A stretch of DNA of 64,000 nt from Flavobacteriaceae bacterium (GCA_013214065.1 JABSPK010000016.1:1-64000), one strand, 5' to 3'. Counted from the first letter of the stretch, positions 30,211 through 38,720 are shown. Program-made: numbers and translations. The notes: generated by a model not told the origin, from the letters alone.

Positions 30211-31449
30211 TTAGTGTTGGTTCATCCTGAAGTCGGCATAGGCATCCATACCGTGTTCGTGTAGATCGAGTCCTTCCAGTTCCTCCTTTTCCGAAACACG
30301 GAGTCCGGAAACTTTTTTGATGGTGAACAGGATGATGAACGCCGTGAGCGAACAAAACGCTGCAGCGGCCCCTACACCTGCCAACTGGATCAAGAATTGG
30401 TCAAAGCTTGCCATGGCTCCGAAGATCCCGACGGCCAACGTTCCCCAAATACCACAGATCAAGTGAACGGCAACCGCACCTACAGGGTCATCGAGTTTCA
30501 ACTTATCGATCAAGGCCACACCCAATACGATGATAACCCCAGCCAATAAACCGATGATGACGGCTTCGTTCGGTGACATTTGATCGGCACCTGCGGTGAT
30601 TCCGACAAGGCCTCCCAATATACCGTTCAAGAACATGGTCAAGTCGTAATTTTTATACATCAAGGTCGACGTCAAGAATGCGGCCACACCTCCGGCAGCG
30701 GCTGCCAATGAAGTAGTGACCAAGACCAAAGAGGTCAGTTCCGGATCGGCCGAAAGCACGGAGCCCCCGTTAAATCCGAACCATCCCAACCAAAGGATCA
30801 ATACCCCTGCTGCGGTCAGTGGTAGGTTGTGACCGGGAATCGCCTTGGGTTTTCCATCCTCACCGAATTTACCGATACGGGCACCCAAAAGGTAGATAGC
30901 GATCAATGCTCCCCATCCTCCAACGGAGTGTACCAAGGTTGAACCTGCGAAGTCGTAGAATCCAAGACCATCTAACCATCCGCCACCCCATTTCCAGGCG
31001 CCGACTATTGGATAGACCAATCCGACATAAACGATGGTGAATATCATGAACCCTCCCAATTTAATACGTTCCGCAACGGCACCTGATACGATCGTGGCCG
31101 CTGTAGCGGCGAACATCCCTTGAAATAGGAAATCCGTCCACCAAGTGTATCCGCCGTCGGCATAGTCAGGGGTCATGCCCCCTTCAGGCGCGGCGATACC
31201 GAATCCGGCGAATTTGAAGAAGCCACCGTCCCCATCTTCAAAGCCTGGGTACATGAGGTTGAATCCGCCTATGTAGTAGAGCAAAAGGCCTACACAAATA
31301 ATAAACACATTCTTGAACAGAATGTTGACTGTATTTTTCTGTCTGGTCAACCCGATTTCCAAAAAGGAGAAACCGAGGTGCATGAAGAACACCAAACCGG
31401 TGCATACCATCATCCAAACATTGTTCGCTGTAAATAATCCTGCTTCCAT
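30211..31449 (-). CDS. amtB: Ammonium transporter
   Basis: A 412-aa inner-membrane channel with about eleven helices. Amt landmarks include the N-terminal FMHLGFSFLEIGLTRQKN, WKWGGGWLDGLGFYDFAGST followed by LVHSVGGWGAL (first pore His region), LGWFGFNGGS, and VHLICGIWGTLAVG (second pore His). The cytosolic tail is short and acidic. It follows glnB after 26 bases, the usual pairing in which PII blocks Amt when nitrogen is plentiful. Confidence 0.96.
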   Translation of the reverse strand: MEAGLFTANNVWMMVCTGLVFFMHLGFSFLEIGLTRQKNTVNILFKNVFIICVGLLLYYIGGFNLMYPGFEDGDGGFFKFAGFGIAAPEGGMTPDYADGGYTWWTDFLFQGMFAATAATIVSGAVAERIKLGGFMIFTIVYVGLVYPIVGAWKWGGGWLDGLGFYDFAGSTLVHSVGGWGALIAIYLLGARIGKFGEDGKPKAIPGHNLPLTAAGVLILWLGWFGFNGGSVLSADPELTSLVLVTTSLAAAAGGVAAFLTSTLMYKNYDLTMFLNGILGGLVGITAGADQMSPNEAVIIGLLAGVIIVLGVALIDKLKLDDPVGAVAVHLICGIWGTLAVGIFGAMASFDQFLIQLAGVGAAAAFCSLTAFIILFTIKKVSGLRVSEKEELEGLDLHEHGMDAYADFRMNQH

Positions 31450-31475
31450 AGTTCTATTCTTAAGTTGGTTGGTTT

Positions 31476-31814
31476 TTAGTTAATTGCGTCTGAACCGCTT
31501 TCCTTGGTGCGAATACGGTAGGTTTCTTGTACATCGGAAACGAAGATCTTTCCGTCACCGACATTTCCTGTGGCCGCAGACCCAAGAAGGGTTTCTATGG
31601 TCTTGTCCAAAAAACTATCGGATACCACAATGACCAGATACCTTCTTTGGATATCGGTCGTACTGTACGAAATGCCACGGTAAACGTGCCCTTGTTTCTC
31701 ATTGCCAACTCCGGTCACATCCCAGTAACTGAAGAAGTTGACCTCAATTTCGTGAAGTGCTTTTTTTACTTCATCGAATTTTGATTTTCGAATGATTGCC
31801 TCGACTTTTTTCAT
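31476..31814 (-). CDS. glnB: PII nitrogen regulatory protein
   Basis: 112-aa trimeric signalling protein. KKVEAIIRKSKFDEVKKAL opens the family fold. The T loop carries Tyr45 and Tyr50 in HVYRGISY, the latter at the site uridylylated in enteric PII, and the ligand region GDGKIFV with Arg residues (YRIRTKE) closes it. The T-loop sequence after Tyr50 (STTDIQRRY) differs from GlnB/GlnK consensus, as is common in Bacteroidota. Paired with amt, it is functionally a GlnK. A TATATTTG promoter element lies 24 bases upstream (31838-31845). Confidence 0.94.
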   Translation of the reverse strand: MKKVEAIIRKSKFDEVKKALHEIEVNFFSYWDVTGVGNEKQGHVYRGISYSTTDIQRRYLVIVVSDSFLDKTIETLLGSAATGNVGDGKIFVSDVQETYRIRTKESGSDAIN

Positions 31815-31837
31815 AATTGAATTTGTTAGTTACCGGC

Positions 31838-31845
31838 CAAATATA
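31838..31845 (-). promoter_or_regulatory. -7 promoter element of the glnB-amt operon
   Basis: On the minus strand this reads TATATTTG (full TAnnTTTG match), 24 bases before the glnB ATG. No -33 partner was recognised, consistent with activator-dependent expression under nitrogen limitation. Confidence 0.5.
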
Positions 31846-31911
31846 TATCAATTTCAAGTGGAGGGTATGAGAAAAAATGGGGTAGATTATCATTTTTATG
31901 AGTTTAAAAAA

Positions 31912-31938
31912 AATACCCCCTAATGTTTAGGGGGTATT
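31912..31938. terminator. Bidirectional terminator
   Basis: A perfect 12-bp stem AATACCCCCTAA/TTAGGGGGTATT with a TGT loop has A and T tracts on both sides. It lies upstream of glnB and 127 bases downstream of crcB on the same strand, so it separates the two operons. Confidence 0.85.
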
Positions 31939-32064
31939 ATTATTTTGTTAAGTAAAAATGAAGAATTCTCAATGTTCAACAATAAAACAAGAATTTACAT
32001 TGTTGATTTTGTAACAATTAACATATTTTAAGAAAAATAATGCAACAATTTATGGAAAAGCCAA

Positions 32065-32439
32065 TCAAGACAGCATTTTGGCTAGCCAAAGACCTAAGGC
32101 CACACAGGCAATGCCGACAATAATGCTGGCCATGAGATAGAGGGCAAGTTGTACGAACTGTCCTGTTTGTAAGAGGGAATGTTTTTCGAAAGCGAAGGCC
32201 GAAAACGTAGTGAAGCCGCCGCAGAATCCCGTGGCCAAAAGTAGCGATTGGTCATTCGACAGTACTTGTTGTTTGACACTAAGCCCCAATATTACTCCGA
32301 TAAGTAGACTGCCTAGGATATTGGATACGAAGGTACCTAAGAAAAAATTTTGGATTAGGGGGTTGAAAGCCTTGGTCAGGTAGAATCGCAGCACGCTTCC
32401 TGCGCCACCACCTAAAAAAACGAGCAAAGCTTGTTTCAT
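32065..32439 (-). CDS. crcB: Fluoride ion exporter CrcB/Fluc
   Basis: 124-aa inner-membrane fluoride channel with four helices, acting as an inverted dimer. The signature GFCGGFTTFSAFAFE and the N-terminal GGGAGSVLRFYLTK are present, with VSNILGSLLIG in helix 2. Only one crcB copy is seen, as expected for a homodimeric type. No crcB riboswitch was recognised upstream; instead a 59-codon gene precedes it by 16 bases on the same strand. Confidence 0.95.
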   Translation of the reverse strand: MKQALLVFLGGGAGSVLRFYLTKAFNPLIQNFFLGTFVSNILGSLLIGVILGLSVKQQVLSNDQSLLLATGFCGGFTTFSAFAFEKHSLLQTGQFVQLALYLMASIIVGIACVALGLWLAKMLS

Positions 32440-32455
32440 ACCTTAAAGGTACGTA

Positions 32456-32635
32456 CTAAACGGCTTTTTTGTACTCCGCGTTCGAATATTCCTTGGGGAA
32501 CAGCTGTGGAATCGTCGGGCCGGAGATTTTCCTGTTTGCTTTTTTCATCTTTTCAGATGCTCCGTTAACGCTAAAAATCAGCAATATAGCGTTTAAAACG
32601 AGCAAAGAGATGAAAATGGTTAAGAGTGTTGTCAT
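32456..32635 (-). CDS. Small single-helix membrane protein (59 aa)
   Basis: ATG at 32635 to TAG at 32456. The first 24 residues (MTTLLTIFISLLVLNAILLI...) form one transmembrane helix with an N-out/C-in pattern, followed by a basic helix (SEKMKKANRKIS) and a tail PTIPQLFPKEYSNAEYKKAV. It has a clean -7 element (CAAAAGTA at 32656-32663, TACTTTTG on its strand) 20 bases upstream and precedes crcB by 16 bases. Its helix is strikingly like the 27-aa peptide encoded at 50166-50249. Function unknown. Confidence 0.7.
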   Translation of the reverse strand: MTTLLTIFISLLVLNAILLIFSVNGASEKMKKANRKISGPTIPQLFPKEYSNAEYKKAV

Positions 32636-32655
32636 TGTTTATTTACTGTCCACTA

Positions 32656-32663
32656 CAAAAGTA
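32656..32663 (-). promoter_or_regulatory. -7 promoter element of the small-protein/crcB operon
   Basis: Reads TACTTTTG on the minus strand, 20 bases before the ATG of the 59-aa gene. Full match to TAnnTTTG. Confidence 0.55.
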
Positions 32664-32733
32664 CGTCTTTTCCTATATTAAGCGAACGAATGTTGCTAAA
32701 TGCCCGATTTTTGTGGTGTAAGTAAATATTCTG

Positions 32734-32922
32734 TTAATTTTTGAGAAAGTATTTAATTCCGAAAAGGAATATTAAGAAAACCATAAAGATGAGCAACACC
32801 CAAGTCGCTCCCCGGTAATTGGCCAGATGTAGTTTCTTATCCTTGCGATATTGTAAGAAGATTACGATGGTGAAGGTGATAATGAAAAGTGCCGCAAAAA
32901 TCAATTGTCCGGTTGATAACAT
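32734..32922 (-). CDS. Small two-helix membrane protein (62 aa)
   Basis: ATG at 32922. Two hydrophobic helices (LIFAALFIITFTIVIFLQY and WVLLIFMVFLIFLFGIKYFL) flank a basic hairpin (RKDKKLHLANYRG). I know similar short proteins from Flavobacteriaceae but no function. It is divergent from the MazG-like gene with only 46 bases between starts. The open frame extends upstream antisense through that gene and is not used. Confidence 0.65.
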   Translation of the reverse strand: MLSTGQLIFAALFIITFTIVIFLQYRKDKKLHLANYRGATWVLLIFMVFLIFLFGIKYFLKN

Positions 32923-32968
32923 CTTGGATTTCCTATTTTTATGCAAAGCTAAAGTAATTGTCATTTTA

Positions 32969-33355
32969 ATGGAAAATAAATTGAAGGCGGTCGAGCTGTT
33001 CCACAATGCGTTCGGCCTAGGCGTAAACCAAAGTCCTATCGCGGATCTCGGTAAGGAAAAGAACACCTTGCGATTCAATCTTATGGATGAGGAGAACAAG
33101 GAATATTTCGAAGCTGCCAGTACCGGGGATCTGGTCGAAGTCGCCGATGCCTTAGGCGATATGCTCTATATTCTTTGCGGCACCATACTCGAGCATGGCA
33201 TGCAATATAAAATCGAAGAGGTTTTCGAAGAGATCCAACGCAGTAATATGAGCAAATTAGGGGGCGACGGAAAACCGATTTACCGTGAAGATGGCAAAGT
33301 CCTGAAAGGACCCAACTATTTCAAACCGGATATCGCCACGATCTTGGGGCAATAA
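32969..33355 (+). CDS. MazG-like nucleoside triphosphate pyrophosphohydrolase
   Basis: A 128-aa all-alpha NTP pyrophosphatase. The metal-binding motif is split as expected: DEENKEYFEA (helix 2) and EVADALGDMLYILCG (helix 3), with an AVELFHNAFG start helix. It hydrolyses (d)NTPs to NMP and pyrophosphate and may remove non-canonical nucleotides; the substrate is not predictable. ATG 32969 is chosen; the frame extends 50 codons upstream through the divergent promoter region. It converges with ilvE. Confidence 0.88.
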   Translation: MENKLKAVELFHNAFGLGVNQSPIADLGKEKNTLRFNLMDEENKEYFEAASTGDLVEVADALGDMLYILCGTILEHGMQYKIEEVFEEIQRSNMSKLGGDGKPIYREDGKVLKGPNYFKPDIATILGQ

Positions 33356-33371
33356 TCCGTAACGGTTTGAA

Positions 33372-34439
33372 CTAATCGACCTTGAATCGCCAACCGTATT
33401 TGTCTTCGACACGGTTGTATTGGATGTCCGTAATCCGTTGTTTTAAGAAACTGGCGTAGGAATTTTGTAGTTCCGGAAGTTCATAGTCCGTCCCCTGATA
33501 CCCAAAAGTGGAGATAGGCGAGACCACCGCAGCGGTTCCTGCACCGAAAAGTTCTTTCAAGCTACCGTTGTTCGCAGCCGCTACGATTTCACTTACACTG
33601 ATTTTTCGGACTTCGGTGGTGATGCCTTCATCTTCGGCGATTTGCAAAATGCTTTTTCGGGTAATACCATCCAAAATCCTGTCATTGGTCGGGGCGGTGA
33701 TCAGGGTGTCCCCTATACGTACGAAAATGTTCATGGCACCGGCCTCCTCAATGTATTCATGGGTGTTGTCGTCGGTCCAAATGACCTGGTGATAGCCTTT
33801 TTCAACGGCGAGCTGTGTTGGGTAGAACTGCCCAGCATAATTTCCACCGGCCTTGGCGTATCCGACGCCGCCATTGGCGGATCGTGAATATTTTTGTTCG
33901 ATAAGGACCTTGACCTTCCCTGAAAAATAAGCGCCGGACGGGGCGCAGGCGATGATGAACTTATAGGCATCGGCGGGTGAGGCGTGGAACCCGTTTCCGG
34001 ATGCCAATATAAACGGACGGATGTACAATGAGCTCCCAGGGGTGTTGGGTATCCAGTCGTTTTCCAACTTCAATAGCGTGACCAGACCGTCCATAAAGTA
34101 CGATTCCGGCAGTTCAGGGATCGCCAAGCGTTTCGCCGAGATGTTGAGCCGTTTTTGGTTGTCGAGTGGCCTGAATAACCACGCTTGCCCGTCGGCATCC
34201 TTGTAGGCCTTCATCCCTTCGAAAATCGACTGTCCGTAGTGAAAGATCTTTGCCGAAGGCTCCAGTACCAAAGGCTGGTAAGGGACGATCTTGGGGCGTT
34301 CCCATTGGCCGTTCTTGTAATCACAAACAAGCATGTGGTCGGTGAATACGCTGCCGAAAGCCAAGTTGTCAAAATCGACTTCCTTGATTTTCGTATTTTC
34401 CGATCGCTCGATAACGATGTCTTTCACTTGTACTTCCAT
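33372..34439 (-). CDS. ilvE: Branched-chain amino acid aminotransferase
   Basis: 355-aa fold-type IV PLP enzyme of the larger (eukaryote-like) BCAT group, interconverting Leu/Ile/Val and their keto acids with glutamate. Seen are HYGQSIFEGMKAYK, YIRPFILASG, the PLP lysine in GYAKAGGNYAGQF, EEAGAMNIFV, and LFGAGTAAVVSPI. It is the end of a nitrogen-rich region (PII, Amt, GS), but it stands alone, with its own convergent neighbour and a divergent DUF4920 gene. Confidence 0.96.
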   Translation of the reverse strand: MEVQVKDIVIERSENTKIKEVDFDNLAFGSVFTDHMLVCDYKNGQWERPKIVPYQPLVLEPSAKIFHYGQSIFEGMKAYKDADGQAWLFRPLDNQKRLNISAKRLAIPELPESYFMDGLVTLLKLENDWIPNTPGSSLYIRPFILASGNGFHASPADAYKFIIACAPSGAYFSGKVKVLIEQKYSRSANGGVGYAKAGGNYAGQFYPTQLAVEKGYHQVIWTDDNTHEYIEEAGAMNIFVRIGDTLITAPTNDRILDGITRKSILQIAEDEGITTEVRKISVSEIVAAANNGSLKELFGAGTAAVVSPISTFGYQGTDYELPELQNSYASFLKQRITDIQYNRVEDKYGWRFKVD

Positions 34440-34543
34440 ATCGTTAAATTTCGAAATAAAAGTAGCTAATTCCCCAGAGTTTTGCTCGATTTGTTAATTT
34501 TAAATCCGTGTTACTGTTAACGAAAATCCCTTTTTTTGGTACT

Positions 34544-35029
34544 ATGAAAACTTTTAACATTTTAGTTGCCATATTCGCAAGTATGCTGGCCACCACCGCC
34601 TTGGCACAATCAAGCTCCAATAGCAATGAAATCGCTGAGTTCGGAACCGTATTCGAACGTGACGCAACAGCGGCAAATGGGCATTTGGCCTATGCCGAAA
34701 TCAAAGGCGGGACCCGCCTTTCCACACAGCTGAAAGGTACGGTCACTTCAGTATGTCAAGCGAAAGGGTGTTGGATGGAAGTAGCCCTACCCAATGGGGA
34801 AACCGTGATGGTCAAGTTCAAGGATTATGGGTTTTTCGTTCCGACCGATTCCGCAGGAAAGGAAGTGCTCGTCAACGGTATGGCCTTCGTAGAGGAAATG
34901 GATGTTGAAGAACAACGGCACTACGCTAGTGATGCAGGAGCCTCTAAGGCCGATATCGCCAAGATAACCACCCCAAAACGCACCTTGCGATTCGAAGCGA
35001 GTGGGGTGCAGATCCAACAACGACCTTGA
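34544..35029 (+). CDS. DUF4920 periplasmic protein
   Basis: A 161-aa exported protein with signal peptide about 1-21 (ends TTALAQ). The mature domain is an OB-like small beta barrel: LKGTVTSVCQAKGCWMEVAL holds the family's two cysteines, followed by VMVKFKDYGFFVPTDSAG and a VNGMAFVEE strand. This is the DUF4920 pattern. The CxxxGCW motif might bind metal. ATG 34544 gives a clean signal; the upstream in-frame ATG at 34508 is not preferred. It overlaps mnmD by 4 bases (TTGA). Confidence 0.88.
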   Translation: MKTFNILVAIFASMLATTALAQSSSNSNEIAEFGTVFERDATAANGHLAYAEIKGGTRLSTQLKGTVTSVCQAKGCWMEVALPNGETVMVKFKDYGFFVPTDSAGKEVLVNGMAFVEEMDVEEQRHYASDAGASKADIAKITTPKRTLRFEASGVQIQQRP

Positions 35030-35685
35030 AGCGAAAAATCGTCAAGACGGCCGACGGTTCGCATACCATCCACCTTGAGGATTGGGACGAACACTACCAT
35101 TCAAAACACGGGGCGATACAAGAGGCCTATCACGTTTTTATCAAAAACGGATTGGATCATTGCCGTCAAAAGTCACTTTCCATTCTAGAAATGGGCTTTG
35201 GGACCGGACTTAACGCCTTTATTACCTACCTCGAAGCGCAAAAGCGCGGATTAACCATCGATTATGTGGGTATCGAGGCCTTTCCTGTGCGACATGCCGA
35301 AATCAAGGTGCTGAACTACGTCGCACAATTACAGGCCGAGGCACATGGGGCTGATTTTGAGTTGATGCACCAAACAACCTGGGGGCGCAAAGAGAGGATC
35401 CGACCCGATTTTGAACTCACCAAGCGAAAACAGCTCTTCGACGAGCTGACTGACCGTGATTTGTTTAACCTGATCTATTTCGATGCCTTCGGGCCTCGGG
35501 TGCAACCCGAGTTGTGGACCGAAAAGCAATTCCAAAAAATGCATGCAGCCTTGAAAGCAGGAGGTGTATTGGTTACCTATTCCGCTAAGGGCAGCGTAAG
35601 GCGGGCGATGCAAGCGGTCGGATTTACGGTCGAACGACTGCCCGGACCTCCAGGGAAACGCGAGATGTTGCGTGCGACTAAGTAG
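35026..35685 (+). CDS. mnmD: tRNA 5-methylaminomethyl-2-thiouridine methyltransferase MnmD
   Basis: 219 aa, corresponding to only the methyltransferase half of the bifunctional MnmC of enterics. It completes the mnm5(s2)U34 wobble modification. The SAM loop is LEMGFGTGLNAF (about 54-65), and DLFNLIYFDAFGPRVQPELW contains the catalytic/adenine region. The start is TTG at 35026, overlapping the previous stop, which indicates translational coupling. The FAD-dependent MnmC oxidase half is absent here, as is normal for Bacteroidota. Confidence 0.9.
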   Translation: MKRKIVKTADGSHTIHLEDWDEHYHSKHGAIQEAYHVFIKNGLDHCRQKSLSILEMGFGTGLNAFITYLEAQKRGLTIDYVGIEAFPVRHAEIKVLNYVAQLQAEAHGADFELMHQTTWGRKERIRPDFELTKRKQLFDELTDRDLFNLIYFDAFGPRVQPELWTEKQFQKMHAALKAGGVLVTYSAKGSVRRAMQAVGFTVERLPGPPGKREMLRATK

Positions 35686-35800
35686 GGAATTACGGACCTC
35701 CTTTTCGAATATTTTACTAGGATGCACCATAGCTGATCTTTTTAAGGTTGAACAATTGTGTTAAACCTTTTTTAAGCTCTCTTTATCAGTATTTTAAAGC

Positions 35801-35808
35801 CGTATTTT
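35801..35808 (+). promoter_or_regulatory. -7 promoter element
   Basis: TATTTTTG, full TAnnTTTG match, 18 bases before the ATG of the epimerase-like gene. Confidence 0.5.
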
Positions 35809-35825
35809 TGTTTAAAATTGGAAGT

Positions 35826-36791
35826 ATGCGGGTGTTGGTTACCGGTGCCACTGGTTTAGTGGGTAAGGCGTTGGTCAAAGAATTGCATCGAATGGACATT
35901 GCGGTCAATTACTTGACCACCAATCGAGACAAACTGGAAGATGGGGCGAACTACAAAGGGTTCTATTGGAATCCGAAGGAAGGCCAGATCGATACGGCTT
36001 GTTTCGAAGGGGTAGGAGCGGTCATTAATTTGGCCGGGGCTACGATTTCGAAGCGATGGACCGAAAGCTATAAAAAAACGGTACTTGAAAGTAGGATCGA
36101 CAGCATCAATACCTTACACAAAGGGATGGTCGAATTTGGGGCCGATGCGATACAACAGCTCATTTCCGCTTCGGCAATCGGTCGGTACCCCTACTCTTTG
36201 ACCGAACTTTACGAAGAAGATGAAAAGGCCATTGACGATAGCTTTCTCGGTGAAGTCGTCGCCCAATGGGAAGAAGCTTTGGATATCTTCAAACCTTTAA
36301 ACTGTACTGTAGCCAAAATCAGGATCGGCATCGTTCTGTCAACCGATGGTGGTGCTTTACCGCAGATGATCGCCCCGATAAAAATGGGCATGGGGGCCGC
36401 TTTCGGCTCGGGACTACAATGGCAATCTTGGATACACATCGATGACTTGGCCAAACTCTTCACCTTCGTGCTTACCGAAAAATTGAAAGGGGTCTACAAT
36501 GCCGTTGCCCCAAATCCGGTCACGAACAAAAAGATGACCCGGCAGCTTGCCAAAACCTTGCGAATGCCGCTGTTCTTGCCAAACATCCCAAAATTCGTCA
36601 TGTCGGCCACCCTAGGTGAAATGGCCTACTTGTTGTTCGCCAGTCAACGCGTGAGCAGCAAACGTATCGAAAAGAAAGGATTTGTCTTCAGATACCCGAA
36701 TATTGATATGGCCGTAGCCCAACTATTAAAACCGGATGCGGTCAGCCCCGAACCAAATTCTTCGGCTACTGCCCAAAAGAAATACGCTTAA
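35826..36791 (+). CDS. TIGR01777-family NAD(P)-binding epimerase-like protein
   Basis: A 321-aa Rossmann-fold protein of the YfcH/TIGR01777 group of extended SDRs. MRVLVTGATGLVGKALVKEL is the nucleotide-binding start, followed by AVINLAGATISKRWTESYK and SASAIGRYP (active-site region), and a C-terminal domain with PNIPKFVMSATLGEMAYLL. These proteins are associated with cell-division control (SulA-like) in old annotation, without a proven reaction. ATG 35826 is preceded by a promoter; a longer frame from 35748 is rejected. Confidence 0.9.
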   Translation: MRVLVTGATGLVGKALVKELHRMDIAVNYLTTNRDKLEDGANYKGFYWNPKEGQIDTACFEGVGAVINLAGATISKRWTESYKKTVLESRIDSINTLHKGMVEFGADAIQQLISASAIGRYPYSLTELYEEDEKAIDDSFLGEVVAQWEEALDIFKPLNCTVAKIRIGIVLSTDGGALPQMIAPIKMGMGAAFGSGLQWQSWIHIDDLAKLFTFVLTEKLKGVYNAVAPNPVTNKKMTRQLAKTLRMPLFLPNIPKFVMSATLGEMAYLLFASQRVSSKRIEKKGFVFRYPNIDMAVAQLLKPDAVSPEPNSSATAQKKYA

Positions 36792-36856
36792 ACGAATCCG
36801 TCTCCTAAGCCGTTCTTGACCGTAAGGCGTACATTTTCAACAAATATTAATGACAT

Positions 36857-36889
36857 TTTGACATTTTTGTGCAATTGGCAGTACTTTTG
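36857..36889 (+). promoter_or_regulatory. Promoter of grpE-dnaJ
   Basis: -33 TTTG (36857-36860), 21-base spacer, -7 TACTTTTG (36882-36889): both elements and spacing match the Bacteroidota primary sigma consensus. About 30 bases of leader follow. No HrcA-type CIRCE inverted repeat is visible. Confidence 0.7.
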
Positions 36890-36923
36890 CCTGCTTTAGA
36901 GCGAAACAAATTAGGAAACGACA

Positions 36924-37493
36924 ATGAGCAAAAAGAGTAAGGTTCAAGACCCGGAGGCTGAAACGACTAAAGATGGTGAAGTGATCGATGCGACCCCAGA
37001 GCAAGGGGATGCCGGTGATACAGCGACCGAAGAACCCGAAATATCGGAAGAAGAGCGTTTAACCGAGGAATTAGCCAAGGAGAAAGACAAGTTCCTGCGC
37101 TTGTTCGCCGAATTTGAAAATTTCAAAAAGCGGACTTCGAAAGAACGGATCGAGATGTTCAAAACCGCCGGTCAAGAGGTCATTCAATCCCTTTTGCCCA
37201 TTTTGGATGATTTCGATCGCGCGTTAAAGGAAATTTCCAAGGCCGAAGACAACGAGCTGTTCAAAGGTGTCGGCTTGATCAATAATAAGTTGCGGGAAAC
37301 CCTGAAAAGCAAAGGCTTGGAAGAAGTGGAGGTAGCCCAAGGTGATACGTTCGATGCCGAGGTGCACGATGCCATCACCCAAATTCCCGCTCCTGACAAG
37401 AAATTGAAAGGGAAGATCATCGATGTGGTCGAAAAAGGATTCAAACTCGGAGATAAGATCATCAGACACCCTAAAGTGGTGGTCGGTAACTGA
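36924..37493 (+). CDS. grpE: Nucleotide exchange factor GrpE
   Basis: 189-aa co-chaperone that releases ADP from DnaK. An acidic disordered N-terminus (about 1-45) precedes a long coiled coil ([35 protein letters not shown]) and the C-terminal beta domain with [17 protein letters not shown] and [17 protein letters not shown], which contacts DnaK. The following dnaJ is 8 bases away. Confidence 0.96.
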   Translation: MSKKSKVQDPEAETTKDGEVIDATPEQGDAGDTATEEPEISEEERLTEELAKEKDKFLRLFAEFENFKKRTSKERIEMFKTAGQEVIQSLLPILDDFDRALKEISKAEDNELFKGVGLINNKLRETLKSKGLEEVEVAQGDTFDAEVHDAITQIPAPDKKLKGKIIDVVEKGFKLGDKIIRHPKVVVGN

Positions 37494-37501
37494 TAGTGGA
37501 T

Positions 37502-38611
37502 ATGAAAGAGGATTACTACGACATATTAGGACTTTCGAAAGGCGCGTCTGCCTCTGAGATCAAAAAGGCATATCGCAAAAAAGCCATTGAATTCCATCCC
37601 GATAAGAACCCTGGCGATGCCAAGGCCGAGGAGATGTTCAAGAAGGCGGCCGAAGCCTATGAGGTGTTGAGTGACCCCGATAAAAAAGCCAAATACGATC
37701 AGTTCGGTCATGCAGCTTTCGAAGGAGGTGGTTTCGGCGGAGGCGGGATGAACATGGATGATATTTTCAGCCAATTCGGTGATATCTTCGGAAGTGCCTT
37801 TGGAGGCGGTTTCGGTGGTTTCGGCGGCTTCGGGGGTCAGCGAAGGGTGAAAGGCAGCAACCTTCGGATCCGCGTAAAGCTAAACCTCGAGGAAGTGGCC
37901 AATGGCGTTGAGAAAAAAGTCAAGGTACGGCGGAAAGTCCAAGCCGAAGGCGTGACCTACGCTACCTGTCCGACGTGTAACGGTACCGGTCAAGTCACCA
38001 AGATCACCAATACCATTTTGGGCCGTATGCAAACTGCGGCCACCTGTACCACCTGCGGCGGTGCTGGCAAGGTCATTGAAAACCGGCCCAAAGATGCCGA
38101 TGCACAAGGACTCAAGATTGTTGAAGAAACCGTATCGATAAAAATCCCTTCCGGTGTAGAAGAAGGGATGCAATTGAAAGTATCGGGCAAAGGAAACGGA
38201 GCGCCCGGTGACGGCATTCCCGGAGATCTGTTGGTGGCCATAGAGACCTTGGAGCATGAAACGCTGAAGCGCGAAGGCGACAACCTGCATTATGACCTGT
38301 ATATCAGTCTTTCCGAAGCCGTTTTGGGCAGTTCGCGTGAAATCGACACCGTCGGCGGAAAAGTCAGGATAAAATTGGAGGCCGGTATCCAATCCGGGAA
38401 GATCCTGCGATTACGCGGTAAGGGCATTTCCAGTTTGAACGGTTATGGCAGTGGGGATCTGTTGGTACATGTCAATGTTTGGACCCCCAAGGAATTGAGC
38501 CGTGAGCAAAAGGAATTTTTTGAGCGCATGCGAGACGATGATAACTTTGCCCCGCGACCCGAAAAATCGGATAAATCATTTTTTGAAAAAGTGAAGGACA
38601 TGTTTTCGTGA
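37502..38611 (+). CDS. dnaJ: Chaperone DnaJ with reduced zinc-finger region
   Basis: 369-aa Hsp40. The J domain (about 1-70) has FHPDKNPGD with the HPD triad, and the Gly/Phe linker is about 72-118. Only two CxxCxGxG motifs are found (CPTCNGTG and CTTCGGAG), against four in E. coli DnaJ, so a single zinc centre is expected. The two beta-barrel substrate domains follow ([20 protein letters not shown]). I prefer ATG 37502 ([11 protein letters not shown]) over the GTG two codons upstream because it matches the family start. Confidence 0.95.
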   Translation: MKEDYYDILGLSKGASASEIKKAYRKKAIEFHPDKNPGDAKAEEMFKKAAEAYEVLSDPDKKAKYDQFGHAAFEGGGFGGGGMNMDDIFSQFGDIFGSAFGGGFGGFGGFGGQRRVKGSNLRIRVKLNLEEVANGVEKKVKVRRKVQAEGVTYATCPTCNGTGQVTKITNTILGRMQTAATCTTCGGAGKVIENRPKDADAQGLKIVEETVSIKIPSGVEEGMQLKVSGKGNGAPGDGIPGDLLVAIETLEHETLKREGDNLHYDLYISLSEAVLGSSREIDTVGGKVRIKLEAGIQSGKILRLRGKGISSLNGYGSGDLLVHVNVWTPKELSREQKEFFERMRDDDNFAPRPEKSDKSFFEKVKDMFS

Positions 38612-38701
38612 ATCGGCCCGATAATATGGCCGAAAACGCGAAAATGTGAAGGTTAAACAAAATATCCCGTTTGTTTAAGGAAAAAGCGTATATTTGACTT
38701 T

Positions 38702-38720
38702 GATACTGTCTGACAGTATC
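38702..38720. promoter_or_regulatory. Perfect 9-bp dyad at a predicted transcription start
   Basis: GATACTGTC-T-GACAGTATC lies 5 bases after a TATATTTG -7 element, the position where a TetR-like repressor would block transcription. The next gene starts 128 bases further on and has its own promoter, so what the operator serves is unclear. Confidence 0.6.

Noticed and set aside
32440-32700. Fluoride riboswitch in front of crcB
   Set aside because: The region is occupied by a 59-codon gene and I could not find the conserved crcB-motif pseudoknot elements.
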